A stretch of DNA of 64,000 bases from Aliishimia sp039978895 (GTDB taxonomy: Bacteria > Pseudomonadota > Alphaproteobacteria > Rhodobacterales > Rhodobacteraceae). Where the stretch lies: NCBI GenBank assembly GCA_039978895.1, contig JBDWAL010000046.1, positions 62,001-126,000 of the forward strand, in the 5' to 3' direction. The notes below the pieces were generated by a model. The model was given only the letters and a program-made list of their open reading frames with translations, was not told the origin of the DNA and did not search any database. Made by a program: the position numbers and the translations under genes. Shown in pieces: positions 17,333 through 26,350 of this stretch. Each line of letters opens with the position of its first letter. Within the stretch, counting starts at the first letter, position 1.

Positions 17333-17917
17333 ATGGCAATCTACACACGATATAAACAGCCCGGCGGGACTTATTTCTTCACTGCTCGTCTTCACGATCC
17401 GAGTTCGGACCTGTTGATCCGTGAAGTCGGACACTTGCGTGCAGCAACCCGCGCCACAAAAGCGCGTTACCCTTTTTCAATTGATGCGATCGTCATATTG
17501 CCGTCCGCAATCCACACGATTTGGACATTACCAGAAGGCGACGCGGACTATTCGACACGTTGGTCCATGCTCAAGGCCCTGTTTTCTAAAGGGCTTCCAC
17601 TGCCTGAAAATCGCACTCAAACACAGATCAAGCGCAACGAGAAAGGCATTTGGCAAAGGCGGTTCTGGGAGCATTTGATCCGAGATGAAGACGATTTCGC
17701 GACTCATATGAGCTATGTACACCAATCCCCCGTGCAAATGGGCCTCGTTGCTCAAGCCTCACAATGGCAGCACTCATCAATCCACCGCAACGCTACAAAA
17801 ACGCAGTCGCGGCCCCTACCCAACTGTTCAAATGCCGCGCCACAGGCGCAGCTCACAGGGCTAAATTTGCCACGTGTTCAGCCGCCGAAACGAACAACAC
17901 CGTTGAGTTTACGCTGA
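17333..17917 (+). pseudogene. REP-associated tyrosine transposase (RAYT), probably inactive
   Basis: A Y1-type (HUH superfamily) transposase of the RAYT group. The alignable body runs from YTRYKQPGGTYFFTARL through HTIWTLPEGDADYSTRW to GIWQRRFWEHLIRDEDDF and YVHQSPVQMGLV. The metal-binding HUH motif, usually PDH-x-H, is here Pro57-Ser-Ala59-Ile-His61, so the first histidine is missing. The usual NPVKHGLV reads SPVQMGLV and the family's C-terminal PxDW segment is absent. The last 30 or so codons read through a REP-like hairpin and overlap the next gene by 9 bases. Tyr128 remains as the likely nucleophile position. The frame is open, so a domesticated non-catalytic protein is the alternative. 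Confidence 0.7.
17834..17861 (+). repeat. Second REP-like palindrome inside the RAYT 3' end
   Basis: GCGCC-ACA-GGCGC (17837-17849), extended by GC/GC after one mismatch, followed by TCACAGGGC at 17853-17861. The loop ACA and tail TCACA(A)GGGC match the element at 17236. It lies within the open frame of the RAYT, which suggests that the original stop was lost. Confidence 0.55.
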
Positions 17918-18697
17918 CTTCAATGCTGCAGGACGTTCACCCGCCGCCCATGAACGCGCAGCATCGCCGAGCGCTTCAAACAATGGGCGGGACACCGGAT
18001 CTTGACCTGCTTGCCATTCAGGATGCCATTGAACAGCCAAACCAAAGCCTTGAGCACCATCGATAAAGATAGCTTCTGGCGTCCCATCTGGCGCATGTCC
18101 GTCGATAATCACGCGAGGTCCAGCTTCTTTGATACCTTGACCATGCAACGTGTTGGTCAATACTTCAGTAGACCCCAATAGTTGGTGAAATGGCCCGTCT
18201 TCCGTAAAAGTCACAGCGTGGCGCAGCTCAAACTTTTCTTCGAGCGAGCCATCTGGCGGCATTCGGTGGTTCATGCGCCCGGGTAAATCGCGGATTTCAG
18301 GATACAAAGACCCCCCCATCGCAACGTTCACCTCTTGAAACCCACGGCAGATGCCAAGGAAAGGTTGCCCACGTTCAACCAAAGCGCGGATCAAGGGCAG
18401 CGATACTCCGTCGCGTTCGCGATCAAAAGTTCCGTGCGCTTCAGTTTCACCTTCGCCGTATTCTTCAGGGTGCACATTGGCGCGCGCGCCCGTAAAAACA
18501 AAACCATCAAACGTGTCTACCAGTTCGTCGGTCGTCACAAGCGCTGGGTCAGAGGGGATCAGAAGCGGCATGCATCCACAGACTTCGGCTACAGCTTGTG
18601 AATTCATTGATCCAACGGAATGCGCCGGATACTGGTCATTGATCATGTACAGATTGCCAATAATCCCGATTTTTGGCCGATTTGCGCCGCTTACCAT
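17909..18697 (-). CDS. Gamma-glutamyl-GABA hydrolase-like peptidase C26 (PuuD family)
   Basis: A 262-residue class-I glutamine-amidotransferase-fold hydrolase. The nucleophile elbow is GICRGFQEV with Cys117, and the His225/Glu227 pair lies in QWHPEWQ, giving a full Cys-His-Glu triad. The oxyanion region FVFTGARANVHPEEY is also family-typical. PuuD-type enzymes split gamma-glutamyl amides such as gamma-glutamyl-GABA in putrescine degradation. Here there is no puuA, puuB or puuC neighbour, so the substrate is uncertain. The gene is alone, with its start 45 bases beyond the T-tract of the glcB-operon terminator. Confidence 0.85.
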   Translation of the reverse strand: MVSGANRPKIGIIGNLYMINDQYPAHSVGSMNSQAVAEVCGCMPLLIPSDPALVTTDELVDTFDGFVFTGARANVHPEEYGEGETEAHGTFDRERDGVSLPLIRALVERGQPFLGICRGFQEVNVAMGGSLYPEIRDLPGRMNHRMPPDGSLEEKFELRHAVTFTEDGPFHQLLGSTEVLTNTLHGQGIKEAGPRVIIDGHAPDGTPEAIFIDGAQGFGLAVQWHPEWQAGQDPVSRPLFEALGDAARSWAAGERPAALKSA

Positions 18698-18742
18698 GCT
18701 ACCCTCTGCGTATCTTCCTTATTCTCTATATAGTACGTGGCG

Positions 18743-18778
18743 AAAAAAAGGTTAAGGCTCTGTCGATGCGACAGAGCC
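18743..18778 (-). terminator. Terminator after the glcB-glcG-like operon
   Basis: A 10 bp perfect stem GGCTCTGTCG / CGACAGAGCC with a 3-base loop (18756-18778). On the reverse strand it is followed after a few bases by seven Ts (18743-18749). It ends the transcript coming from glcB and the GlcG-like gene. Confidence 0.85.
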
Positions 18779-18807
18779 CTTCATTTTCGCACATGCTTAG
18801 AAAAGGA

Positions 18808-19233
18808 TCAGATTTCGCTGATCAATCCTGCGCCTTCGATCCCGCTAATGGCAGCGATGGCGTCATTGTCGGAAGAATCGCCCGTCACGCCAACAGCGCC
18901 GATGACAGTACCCTTTTTGTCCCGCAGCAAAACGCCGCCCGGAACAGGCACAACCTGTCCGCCGAAAACGCCATTCGCAGCGGCCATGAAATATGCTTGC
19001 TGCTCTGCGCGTGCCATTTGCGCGGTCCCAGCCATACCCAACATGATGGAACCATAGGCTTTCGCATGCGCAATCGCGAAACGCCCAGGTGACGCGCCAT
19101 CACTACGTTCGAACGCGATCACATGGCCGCCCGCGTCCAGCACGACAACTGACAAGGGCTTAAACTCCATTTCCGCGCCTTTTTCCAGAGACTTACGGAT
19201 GATTGTTCGAGCTTTACGTAAACTAACTGACAT
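18808..19233 (-). CDS. GlcG/HbpS-family protein
   Basis: A 141-residue protein of the GlcG/HbpS (DUF336) family. Recognisable elements are SVVVLDAGGHVIAFERSDGA, FAIAHAKAYGSIMLG and PVPGGVLLRDKKGTVIGAVGVTGDSSDNDAIAA; the GVxG-x-S-x4-D pattern is the family's signature near the C-terminus. HbpS binds haem in Streptomyces; GlcG occurs with glycolate-oxidation genes, but its job is unclear. Here it follows malate synthase G by 38 bases in the same orientation, matching the glc locus association seen elsewhere. The role is therefore probably linked to glyoxylate/glycolate metabolism, by context only. Confidence 0.85.
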   Translation of the reverse strand: MSVSLRKARTIIRKSLEKGAEMEFKPLSVVVLDAGGHVIAFERSDGASPGRFAIAHAKAYGSIMLGMAGTAQMARAEQQAYFMAAANGVFGGQVVPVPGGVLLRDKKGTVIGAVGVTGDSSDNDAIAAISGIEGAGLISEI

Positions 19234-19271
19234 TGTGGATATCCTGTTTGTATATTTGTTGGTGACCGCGT

Positions 19272-21410
19272 TCAGGACGCGGCAGCTTTCAATTCAAGGC
19301 GGCGACGATGAAGCACTGGCTCGGTGTAGCCGGACGGTTGCGACCGCCCTTCCAACACAAGTTCGCAAGCCGCCTTAAACGCTATGCCTTCAAAATCCGG
19401 TGCCATCGCTTTATAAAGTGGGTCACCTGCGTTTTGGTCATCCACGACTGCGGCCATTTTCTGCATCGCTGTCAAAACTTCGTCTCGACTGACAACATCG
19501 TGGTGCAACCAGTTTGCGATATGTTGCGCTGAAATTCGGCATGTCGCGCGATCTTCCATCAAGGCGACGTTGTTCATATCTGGCACCTTAGAGCACCCGA
19601 TTCCCTGATCGATCCATCGAACGACATACCCAAGAATGCCTTGCGCGTTGTTTTCCACTTCACGCAGAATTTGCGGTTTGCTCCAATTGCGGTAGCTGGC
19701 CGTTGGAATGTCGAGCAACATCCCAACATGTGCGCGACGCCCCCCCCGCGCCAGTTTGTCCTGAACTGCATGCACATCGATTTTATGATAGTGCAGCGCA
19801 TGCAACGTTGCAGCCGTCGGGGACGGAACCCATGCACAAGACGCCCCAGCTTTTGGATGATCGATCTTTTGTTCGAGCATAGCGGCCATGTCATCTGGCG
19901 CAGCCCACATGCCTTTGCCAATCTGCCCGCGTCCTTTCAGCCCACATTCCAGACCGATATCGACATTCAGGTTCTCATACGCACCGATCCACGTTTTGCG
20001 TTTGATGAAATCTTTGCGCGAAAAAGGTCCCGCTTCCATTGATGTGTGTATTTCATCGCCGGTGCGGTCAAGAAAACCAGTGTTGATAAAGGCGACGCGG
20101 GATTTGGCTGCGCGGATACACTCCTTGAGGTTGACCGACGTGCGTCGTTCTTCATCCATAATGCCCAGTTTTACAGTGTTTTGCGGTAAACCAAGTGCCG
20201 TTTCTACATGACTGAAAATCTCATCTGCGAAGGCAACTTCTTCCGGCCCATGCATCTTCGGCTTCACGACATATACCGAGCCATGTACCGAATTTCCGCC
20301 CTCTCGGCCCAAGTCATGCATCGCGATCAAGGTTGTGATCATCGCGTCCATCATGCCTTCGGGCGCTTCAAGCCCGTCACGGTCCAAGATCGCAGGGTTG
20401 GTCATCAAGTGACCCACATTACGCACCAATAAAAGCGCGCGCCCTTTCAAGACAACGTCGGAACCATCTGGTGCAACGTAGGTGCGATCTTCCGCAAGCG
20501 TGCGCGTCATTTCAGCGCCGCCTTTTTGGAACTTCGCCGCAAGATCGCCACGCATTAACCCCAACCAGTTGGAGTATGCCAGCACCTTATCTTCCGCGTC
20601 CACGCAGGCCACGGAGTCTTCGCAGTCCATGATCGCGGAGACTGCGGATTCAACCTGAACGTCTGCCAGTCCCGCTTGGTCACGCGCGCCGATAGCATGC
20701 GTCCGATCAAACACAAGTTCGATATGCAGCCCGTTGTTTTTCAACAAAACAGCATCGGGTGCTTTTGGATGTCCACGGAAGCCGGCAAATTTGGAAGGGT
20801 CCATAAGTGGCATATCATCCACCAACAAAGCCCCGGCATCGATGTGATATCGACGCGCATCCGCATGGCTTGTCCCTTGCACTGGGAAGGTTTCGTCCAA
20901 GAATACGCGTGCTCTTGCAACGACCCGCGCCCCATGGCCGCGATCGTACGCGCCCTTGGGTGGCAAACCACCCATCGCATCCGTACCATAAAACGCGTCG
21001 TAAAGACTGCCCCAACGTGCGTTTGCTGCGTTCAGAGCAAAGCGCGCATTGGTAATGGGAACAACCAGCTGCGCCCCAGCGATCGATGCGATTTCGGGGT
21101 CAACATTCATGGTTTCGGCGGAAAACGCGGGGCCTTCTTCGACCATATACCCAATGTGCTGCAAAAACGCTTGGTAGGCCTCAGGATCGCGTGGTTCATT
21201 GTTGGTTTGCAGATGATAAGCATCTATTTTGGCCTGCAAATGAGCACGTTTTTCCAGCAACGTCCGGTTTTTTGGGCCCATATCATGGATTAGGCTTGAT
21301 AGCCCTCCCCAGACGGCATCGGCTGTAACGTTGAGTCCGGGAAGGACTTTATTTTCAACGAAGTCAACGAGTTGCGCATCGACTTTTAGGCCATTTTTCT
21401 CGGTATACAT
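19272..21410 (-). CDS. glcB: Malate synthase G
   Basis: Condenses glyoxylate and acetyl-CoA to malate, feeding two-carbon compounds into the TCA cycle. At 712 residues it matches the monomeric G form (E. coli 723) rather than the shorter A form. Landmarks are MGGLPPKGAYDRGHGARVVARAR in short stretches, the region SAIMDCEDSVACVDAEDK, KPKMHGPEEVAFADEIF, LGIMDEERRTSVNLKE, FINTGFLDRTGDEIHTSMEAG, and GKGMWAAPDDM with KAGASCAWVPSPTAATLHA. It is the first gene of a pair with the GlcG-like gene and ends in a clear terminator downstream of that gene. The spacer to divergent pepN (21411-21632) holds overlapping inverted repeats (ATTGG-N13-CCAAT at 21471-21493) that could be a LysR-type site. Confidence 0.96.
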   Translation of the reverse strand: MYTEKNGLKVDAQLVDFVENKVLPGLNVTADAVWGGLSSLIHDMGPKNRTLLEKRAHLQAKIDAYHLQTNNEPRDPEAYQAFLQHIGYMVEEGPAFSAETMNVDPEIASIAGAQLVVPITNARFALNAANARWGSLYDAFYGTDAMGGLPPKGAYDRGHGARVVARARVFLDETFPVQGTSHADARRYHIDAGALLVDDMPLMDPSKFAGFRGHPKAPDAVLLKNNGLHIELVFDRTHAIGARDQAGLADVQVESAVSAIMDCEDSVACVDAEDKVLAYSNWLGLMRGDLAAKFQKGGAEMTRTLAEDRTYVAPDGSDVVLKGRALLLVRNVGHLMTNPAILDRDGLEAPEGMMDAMITTLIAMHDLGREGGNSVHGSVYVVKPKMHGPEEVAFADEIFSHVETALGLPQNTVKLGIMDEERRTSVNLKECIRAAKSRVAFINTGFLDRTGDEIHTSMEAGPFSRKDFIKRKTWIGAYENLNVDIGLECGLKGRGQIGKGMWAAPDDMAAMLEQKIDHPKAGASCAWVPSPTAATLHALHYHKIDVHAVQDKLARGGRRAHVGMLLDIPTASYRNWSKPQILREVENNAQGILGYVVRWIDQGIGCSKVPDMNNVALMEDRATCRISAQHIANWLHHDVVSRDEVLTAMQKMAAVVDDQNAGDPLYKAMAPDFEGIAFKAACELVLEGRSQPSGYTEPVLHRRRLELKAAAS

Positions 21411-21632
21411 TGAGTTACGTCCCCTTGGTTTGGAGCATATTTAGGTTATGAGTTTCCGATAGGCAACAAGATTGGTCAGAAAAATTAGCCAATTTCCGAT
21501 CCCGACCAGCATCGTCACTTTGACGCGACACTAAAAAGACCCCTTTTCATCGCCCATTCAGGGCAATCCTGCTTGAAGCTGCCAGCGCAGCCTATACCTT
21601 CCCCACAACTGCCGAAATTCAGGAGCCATCCC

Positions 21633-24173
21633 ATGCGCGACGCCGCCCCTCAGACGATATACCTTAAGGACTACACGGAATTCGGTTGGGAGGTGCAAGA
21701 TGTGCATCTCACTTTCACACTATCGGCCAACGCAACTTTGGTGGCCTCGCGTATCCGCTTTGCCCCAAAGCCCGGCGCATCCAACCAGATGTTCCTGCAC
21801 GGCGAACAGCTATCCATGGTTTCCGCAAAAATCGACGGGGCGGATGTCTCCCCAACGTTGACAGACGATGGTTTGACCGTCGCCGTCCCGAATGCACCCT
21901 TCACATGGGAATGCGAGGTCGAGATCGACCCCGCCAACAACACCGCGCTTGAAGGGCTCTATATGTCCAACGGGATGTATTGCACCCAATGTGAGGCCGA
22001 AGGCTTTCGCAAAATCACCTATTACCCGGACCGTCCTGACGTCATGAGCGTCTTCACCGTGCGCGTTTTGGGCGATCTTCCGGTTCTATTGTCCAACGGC
22101 AATCCAACAGGCAGCGGCGACGGCTGGGCAGAATGGCATGACCCATGGCCCAAGCCCGCCTATCTTTTCGCTCTGGTTGCTGGCGATCTGCGCGCCACAA
22201 CTGACAGTTTTACAACCGCGTCAGGCATGCCCGTTGAACTCAATGTTTATGTTCGCCCCGGAGACGAAGGAAAAACCGCCTTCGCAATGGAGGCTTTGAT
22301 AAAATCCATGAAGTGGGACGAAAAAGTCTACGGCCGCGAATATGACTTGGACGTATTCAACATCGTCGCGGTGGATGATTTCAACATGGGGGCGATGGAA
22401 AACAAAGGGTTGAACGTGTTCAACTCATCTGCGGTGCTGGCCTCTCCTGAGACGGCGACAGATGGCAACTTCGAACGCATCGAGGCGATCATTGCCCATG
22501 AATACTTCCATAACTGGACTGGAAACCGCATCACATGCCGGGATTGGTTCCAACTTTGCCTTAAGGAAGGCCTGACAGTCTACCGCGACAGCCAGTTCAC
22601 CTCAGACATGAGATCGGCATCCGTCAAGCGCATCGGTGATGTGATCGACCTACGCGGGCGGCAATTCGCAGAAGACCAAGGCCCGTTGTCGCATCCAGTT
22701 CGCCCAGAATCATTTCAAGAAATCAACAACTTCTACACTGCGACCATCTATGAAAAGGGCGCGGAAGTAATCGGAATGCTGCACACACTCGTCGGGGCAG
22801 AGGCGTATTCCAAAGCGGTTGACCTATATTTCGAACGTCACGATGGCCAAGCCTGCACAATCGAAGACTGGCTAAAGGTATTTGAGGATTCGACCGGGCG
22901 CGACCTAACCCAATTCCAGCGCTGGTACAGCCAAGCAGGTACGCCGACACTCAAAGTCGAGGAAAGCTTTGACGCCGGAACGTATCGATTGACCTTATCT
23001 CAATCCCTGCCCACATCCGCCACAACGCCTGACCCATTGCCGCAAGTCATTCCTGTGGAAATGGGGCTTTTGCATCGCGACGGATCGCAAGCCGTGGCGT
23101 CCCAAGTTCTTGAACTGACCGAAGCGACGCAAACATTCGAATTTACCGACCTCAAGGAACAACCTGTTCTGTCAATTCTGCGCGGGTTTTCAGCGCCCGT
23201 GATGCTAGAGCACTCACCCGACAATGCGTTTCTTTTGGCGCATGACACCGACCCATTTAACCGTTGGGAAGCCGCGCGCAGCCTGGCGAAATCATCACTA
23301 TTGGCGTCAATTCGTGATGGTGCAGCCCCCGACCCGGCTTATCTTAACGGGTTGGCAGCGGTGGTCACGGACAGTCGATTGGACCCGGCCTATCGGGCGT
23401 TGATGTTGGGCTTGCCCAGCCAATCCGAGCTCGCAACGGCGCTCCACCAAGCTGGAGAAACCCCAGATCCGGCGGCAATCTATGCCGCATCTGAGGCCAT
23501 GCGAGGCGCCTTATCCGATCATCTAGCAGCGGACTTGCCCCACTTGTTTGCCGCAAATCAGGTCGATGGCCCATATGCCCCAGACGCGGAGCAATCCGGC
23601 AAACGGTCCTTTGCGAATTCGGTACTATCCTTGTTGACCCGCCAAGACGGCGGTGCAGCAGCGCAAGCGCAATACGATGCTGCGACCAACATGACACAAC
23701 AGCTCGCCGCCTTGGCCTGCTTAATTCGCGCAGGCAAAGGGGCAGACGCCCTCGCCGCGTTTGAGGCTCAGTGGAAAGACGACCGCCTCGTCATGGACAA
23801 ATGGTTCGCTTTACAAGTCATGGAAGCCGCGCCAGACGACGTTGTCAGCGTGGCGCAAACGCTTACCGAACACCCCGATTTCAACTTTAAAAACCCCAAT
23901 CGCTTCCGCTCAGTGATGGGGGTTTTGGGTATGCATCACGCAGGATTTCATCACGCTGATGGCGCGGCCTACGGCTTTGTCGCCGATTGGTTGATCAAGC
24001 TTGATCCGCTCAACCCGCAGACCACGGCGCGCATGTGCAGCTTGTTCCAGACATGGCGGCGATATGATCAAGCCCGCCAAGGAGTGATACAAACTGCGCT
24101 GCAACGGATCCAAGCCACCCCTGACCTCAGCCGGGACACGACTGAAATGGTAACGAGGATACTCAAAGCATGA
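21633..24173 (+). CDS. pepN: Aminopeptidase N (M1 family)
   Basis: Cytoplasmic zinc aminopeptidase that removes N-terminal residues from peptides. The 846-residue chain is close to E. coli PepN (870). The exopeptidase motif GAMEN is at 253-257. The zinc site is H289-E-Y-F-H293 with Glu312 eighteen residues later in KEGLTVYRD. The C-terminal half has the PepN-type helical domain (Glu/Ala-rich, ending in FQTWRRYDQARQGV). I chose the ATG at 21633, which begins MRDAAPQTIYLKDYT as in other PepN proteins and has AGGAG 7 bases upstream; an in-frame ATG at 21573 lacks both. Its stop overlaps the next SDR gene (ATGA). Confidence 0.95.
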   Translation: MRDAAPQTIYLKDYTEFGWEVQDVHLTFTLSANATLVASRIRFAPKPGASNQMFLHGEQLSMVSAKIDGADVSPTLTDDGLTVAVPNAPFTWECEVEIDPANNTALEGLYMSNGMYCTQCEAEGFRKITYYPDRPDVMSVFTVRVLGDLPVLLSNGNPTGSGDGWAEWHDPWPKPAYLFALVAGDLRATTDSFTTASGMPVELNVYVRPGDEGKTAFAMEALIKSMKWDEKVYGREYDLDVFNIVAVDDFNMGAMENKGLNVFNSSAVLASPETATDGNFERIEAIIAHEYFHNWTGNRITCRDWFQLCLKEGLTVYRDSQFTSDMRSASVKRIGDVIDLRGRQFAEDQGPLSHPVRPESFQEINNFYTATIYEKGAEVIGMLHTLVGAEAYSKAVDLYFERHDGQACTIEDWLKVFEDSTGRDLTQFQRWYSQAGTPTLKVEESFDAGTYRLTLSQSLPTSATTPDPLPQVIPVEMGLLHRDGSQAVASQVLELTEATQTFEFTDLKEQPVLSILRGFSAPVMLEHSPDNAFLLAHDTDPFNRWEAARSLAKSSLLASIRDGAAPDPAYLNGLAAVVTDSRLDPAYRALMLGLPSQSELATALHQAGETPDPAAIYAASEAMRGALSDHLAADLPHLFAANQVDGPYAPDAEQSGKRSFANSVLSLLTRQDGGAAAQAQYDAATNMTQQLAALACLIRAGKGADALAAFEAQWKDDRLVMDKWFALQVMEAAPDDVVSVAQTLTEHPDFNFKNPNRFRSVMGVLGMHHAGFHHADGAAYGFVADWLIKLDPLNPQTTARMCSLFQTWRRYDQARQGVIQTALQRIQATPDLSRDTTEMVTRILKA

Positions 24174-24889
24174 CACGCAAAACCTTATTGATAACAGGCG
24201 CATCTGCAGGCATTGGCGCGGCATGTGCCAAACTTGCGGCGCCCGACTATGATCTTTACCTGAACTACCGCACAGACACGGATGGCGCCAACGCCACCAA
24301 AGCCGCCTGTGAAGCCCACGGCGCGAAGGTTATATTGGTGCAAGCCGACGTTGCTGATCCGGCGGCTGTGGAAAACATGTTCGCACAAATCCCCCATTTG
24401 GATGCGCTGATTAACAATGCCGGAATTGTCGCTCAATCGTCTAAGGTTGCGGACTATGATCGCGCACGATTGCGGCGCATGTTCGATGTGAATGTGCTTG
24501 GGGCTATGATTGTTGCGCGTGACGCGGCCGCTCGAATGAAGGACGGCGGTGTTATTGTTAATGTGTCATCCGCGGCTGCTCGGCTTGGGTCTGGCAATCA
24601 ATATGTGGATTACGCCTCCTCTAAGGCGGCTATTGATACCTTCACTAAGGGCTTAAGCGATGAATTGGCCCCGGACGGCATCCGCGTGATGTCGGTACGC
24701 CCCGGACTGATCGACACAGAAATCCACACCAAGGGGGGCGAACCGGGACGAGCGCAAAAGCTGGCACACATGGTCCCCATGCGTCGCGAAGGTACCGCCG
24801 AAGAGGTCGCGCGCCCAATCCTGTTCTTGCTCTCAGACGCGGCGTCCTACATGACGGGCTCTGCGATTGAGGTCACAGGCGGGCGTTGA
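24170..24889 (+). CDS. Short-chain dehydrogenase/reductase
   Basis: A 239-residue SDR with cofactor loop TGASAGIG (9-16), NNAG near 84, catalytic Ser in VSSAAARLG and Tyr148-x3-Lys152 in YASSK. The NYRTD after strand 2 suggests NADP. It ends in SDAASYMTGSAIEVTGGR, the usual C-terminus. It overlaps the pepN stop by four bases and is itself overlapped by the next gene, so three genes appear translationally coupled. The family is clear but the substrate is not; the sequence resembles glucose-1-dehydrogenase/FabG-like oxidoreductases. No metabolic link with pepN is evident. Confidence 0.85.
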   Translation: MTRKTLLITGASAGIGAACAKLAAPDYDLYLNYRTDTDGANATKAACEAHGAKVILVQADVADPAAVENMFAQIPHLDALINNAGIVAQSSKVADYDRARLRRMFDVNVLGAMIVARDAAARMKDGGVIVNVSSAAARLGSGNQYVDYASSKAAIDTFTKGLSDELAPDGIRVMSVRPGLIDTEIHTKGGEPGRAQKLAHMVPMRREGTAEEVARPILFLLSDAASYMTGSAIEVTGGR

Positions 24890-25317
24890 TACAGCCCTAT
24901 CACTTCACGCGAAAGGGGCGCAGCTGGTCAACTCTGTTGGCTGCGCTGGCTGTATGGTGTCTGGCAGTACTTGGCTGGTTGGTATTGGACGCATCCCCGG
25001 TTTTGGTGATTGTTGTTTTGCTGCTCACCCTGCCCGCCATTTGGGATGTCTATTCTGCACGTCTGTCTGGCGTGAGTTTGACACAAACTGAACTACGTTG
25101 GTTTTCTGGCATCAACACCGTGACCATTCCAGCAACTGAGATAGATCATGTGCGCCTTGTTACGCGATTGGATCTGTCTGTTCGTGCCGCCGTCGTTTTG
25201 ACGTCCGGGCGAAAACTCAGAATGCCTGCCGAGGCGACACCGCCGAGCAAAGCGTTTGAGGATGCACTCACAGCACATGGAATTCGCAACGAGCGCCATC
25301 ATTTCACATTTATATGA
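24886..25317 (+). CDS. Small membrane protein with PH-like C-terminal half
   Basis: A 143-residue unknown. Two closely spaced hydrophobic segments (about 16-36 and 39-56) are followed by a soluble half of beta character (SLTQTELRWFSGINTVTIPATEIDHVRLV, in short LRWFSG and EIDHVRLV), resembling bacterial PH-type domains that often follow a TM hairpin. The likely start is TTG at 24886, which overlaps the stop of the SDR gene (TTGA). No ATG is available before the first membrane segment, so the TTG is an inference from frame and coupling. It is the last gene of the pepN-SDR group. Confidence 0.65.
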   Translation: MIQPYHFTRKGRSWSTLLAALAVWCLAVLGWLVLDASPVLVIVVLLLTLPAIWDVYSARLSGVSLTQTELRWFSGINTVTIPATEIDHVRLVTRLDLSVRAAVVLTSGRKLRMPAEATPPSKAFEDALTAHGIRNERHHFTFI

Positions 25318-25350
25318 CCGTCAGAAAACAGCCCTTTGCAAGACTGAGCG

Positions 25351-26082
25351 TTAGCTGGGCCGCACCTTAGGCCGCGTGGCGTTCAAGGGCTTGCAATAGG
25401 TCTGGCGCGCTAACCACTGCGACATGTCTTTTCGCTTTGAGGCGCTGCGCATCGGTCCCCAATCCGCGCTCACACCGCGCCAACGGCTGTCTTTGTGTGC
25501 AATCACCCCATCGCGCAGGACCGTTTGCGTCATGATCCTTAGACCACAGCTCAGATTGGCGGCACCATTTTGTAGCGCAGCTCCAGAACGGGCATGGCAG
25601 CCGTAGCCACGTGCCGTTGCTGGTAGGATTTGCAACAGCCCATACCATCGCCCGCCCCCACCAACCGCTTCTGGCTTATAGGTGCTTTCGAATTTGGCCA
25701 ACGCAGACAAGAAACCCACCCAAAAATCACGTCGGTCCGCTTGAGATCCAGTACGGTAGCTTGGACACCACGTGTCGATGTCTTCTGGCGTCGAGTTCGC
25801 CAGCGGTGCCGCGTGCGACTTTAAGGCAGAGAGCGCCGCGCGCGTCCACAAAACAGAGTCAGATCGGTGTTCCCATCTGGTGCGCGGGATATTCGCAGAG
25901 CGTGCAGGCGGCCTCGGGTATGAAAATGCGCCTGAACTTGTGACGCTTGTGCCCAATTGATTAACATGAGCATTCGCTGAAACCGGGTCATTTTGCGTCG
26001 GCTGAGCCGTGACCATACTGGCCATCAGTGATCCAATCACGCCGCCTGCCAAATAGATCGCAACTCTCCGAAAATACAGCAT
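25351..26082 (-). CDS. Exported lytic transglycosylase-like protein (SLT domain)
   Basis: A 243-residue periplasmic protein with an N-terminal signal sequence (LYFRRVAIYLAGGVIGSL, cut near VTAQ). The catalytic domain begins near residue 105. The key block is FLSALAKFESTYKPEA with the probable catalytic Glu132, followed by GRWYGLLQILPATARGYG, the SLT counterpart of the usual GLMQI. Four cysteines are present in the domain, probably paired. Such enzymes cut the MurNAc-GlcNAc bond of peptidoglycan, forming 1,6-anhydroMurNAc. It is monocistronic, so its cellular task (wall turnover or secretion-system assembly) cannot be told. Confidence 0.8.
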   Translation of the reverse strand: MLYFRRVAIYLAGGVIGSLMASMVTAQPTQNDPVSANAHVNQLGTSVTSSGAFSYPRPPARSANIPRTRWEHRSDSVLWTRAALSALKSHAAPLANSTPEDIDTWCPSYRTGSQADRRDFWVGFLSALAKFESTYKPEAVGGGGRWYGLLQILPATARGYGCHARSGAALQNGAANLSCGLRIMTQTVLRDGVIAHKDSRWRGVSADWGPMRSASKRKDMSQWLARQTYCKPLNATRPKVRPS

Positions 26083-26199
26083 AATTCAACCCCCATTAGA
26101 AACACGATCATCCGGTAAATTTGAACATCTCACAACCCTTGATTAATTGCGCATCACGCGCCCTCAATAAGCGAAAAAGCCCTCATTGCGTTAAGACTT

Positions 26200-26256
26200 C
26201 CGGCGAAACCTTGCCGGTTTTACCCCGTTGCGCGTGAACGGCGCGATTTTACCCCT
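26200..26256. promoter_or_regulatory. Tandem hairpins with TTTTACCCC repeats
   Basis: CCGGC / GCCGG (26200-26217) followed by TTTTACCCC (26218-26226), then CGCG / CGCG and a second TTTTACCCC (26248-26256), 30 bases on. Could be terminator-like or a protein site; about 95 bases before the unknown gene at 26351. Confidence 0.3.
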
Positions 26257-26350
26257 AGAGCATCCAAGCTGTGCCATGTTTCGGCCAAAAATGGGCGTGA
26301 TATTGTTCGTGTTGAGAGCAGAAAAAAAATAACCCACAGGAATTCGTTGA

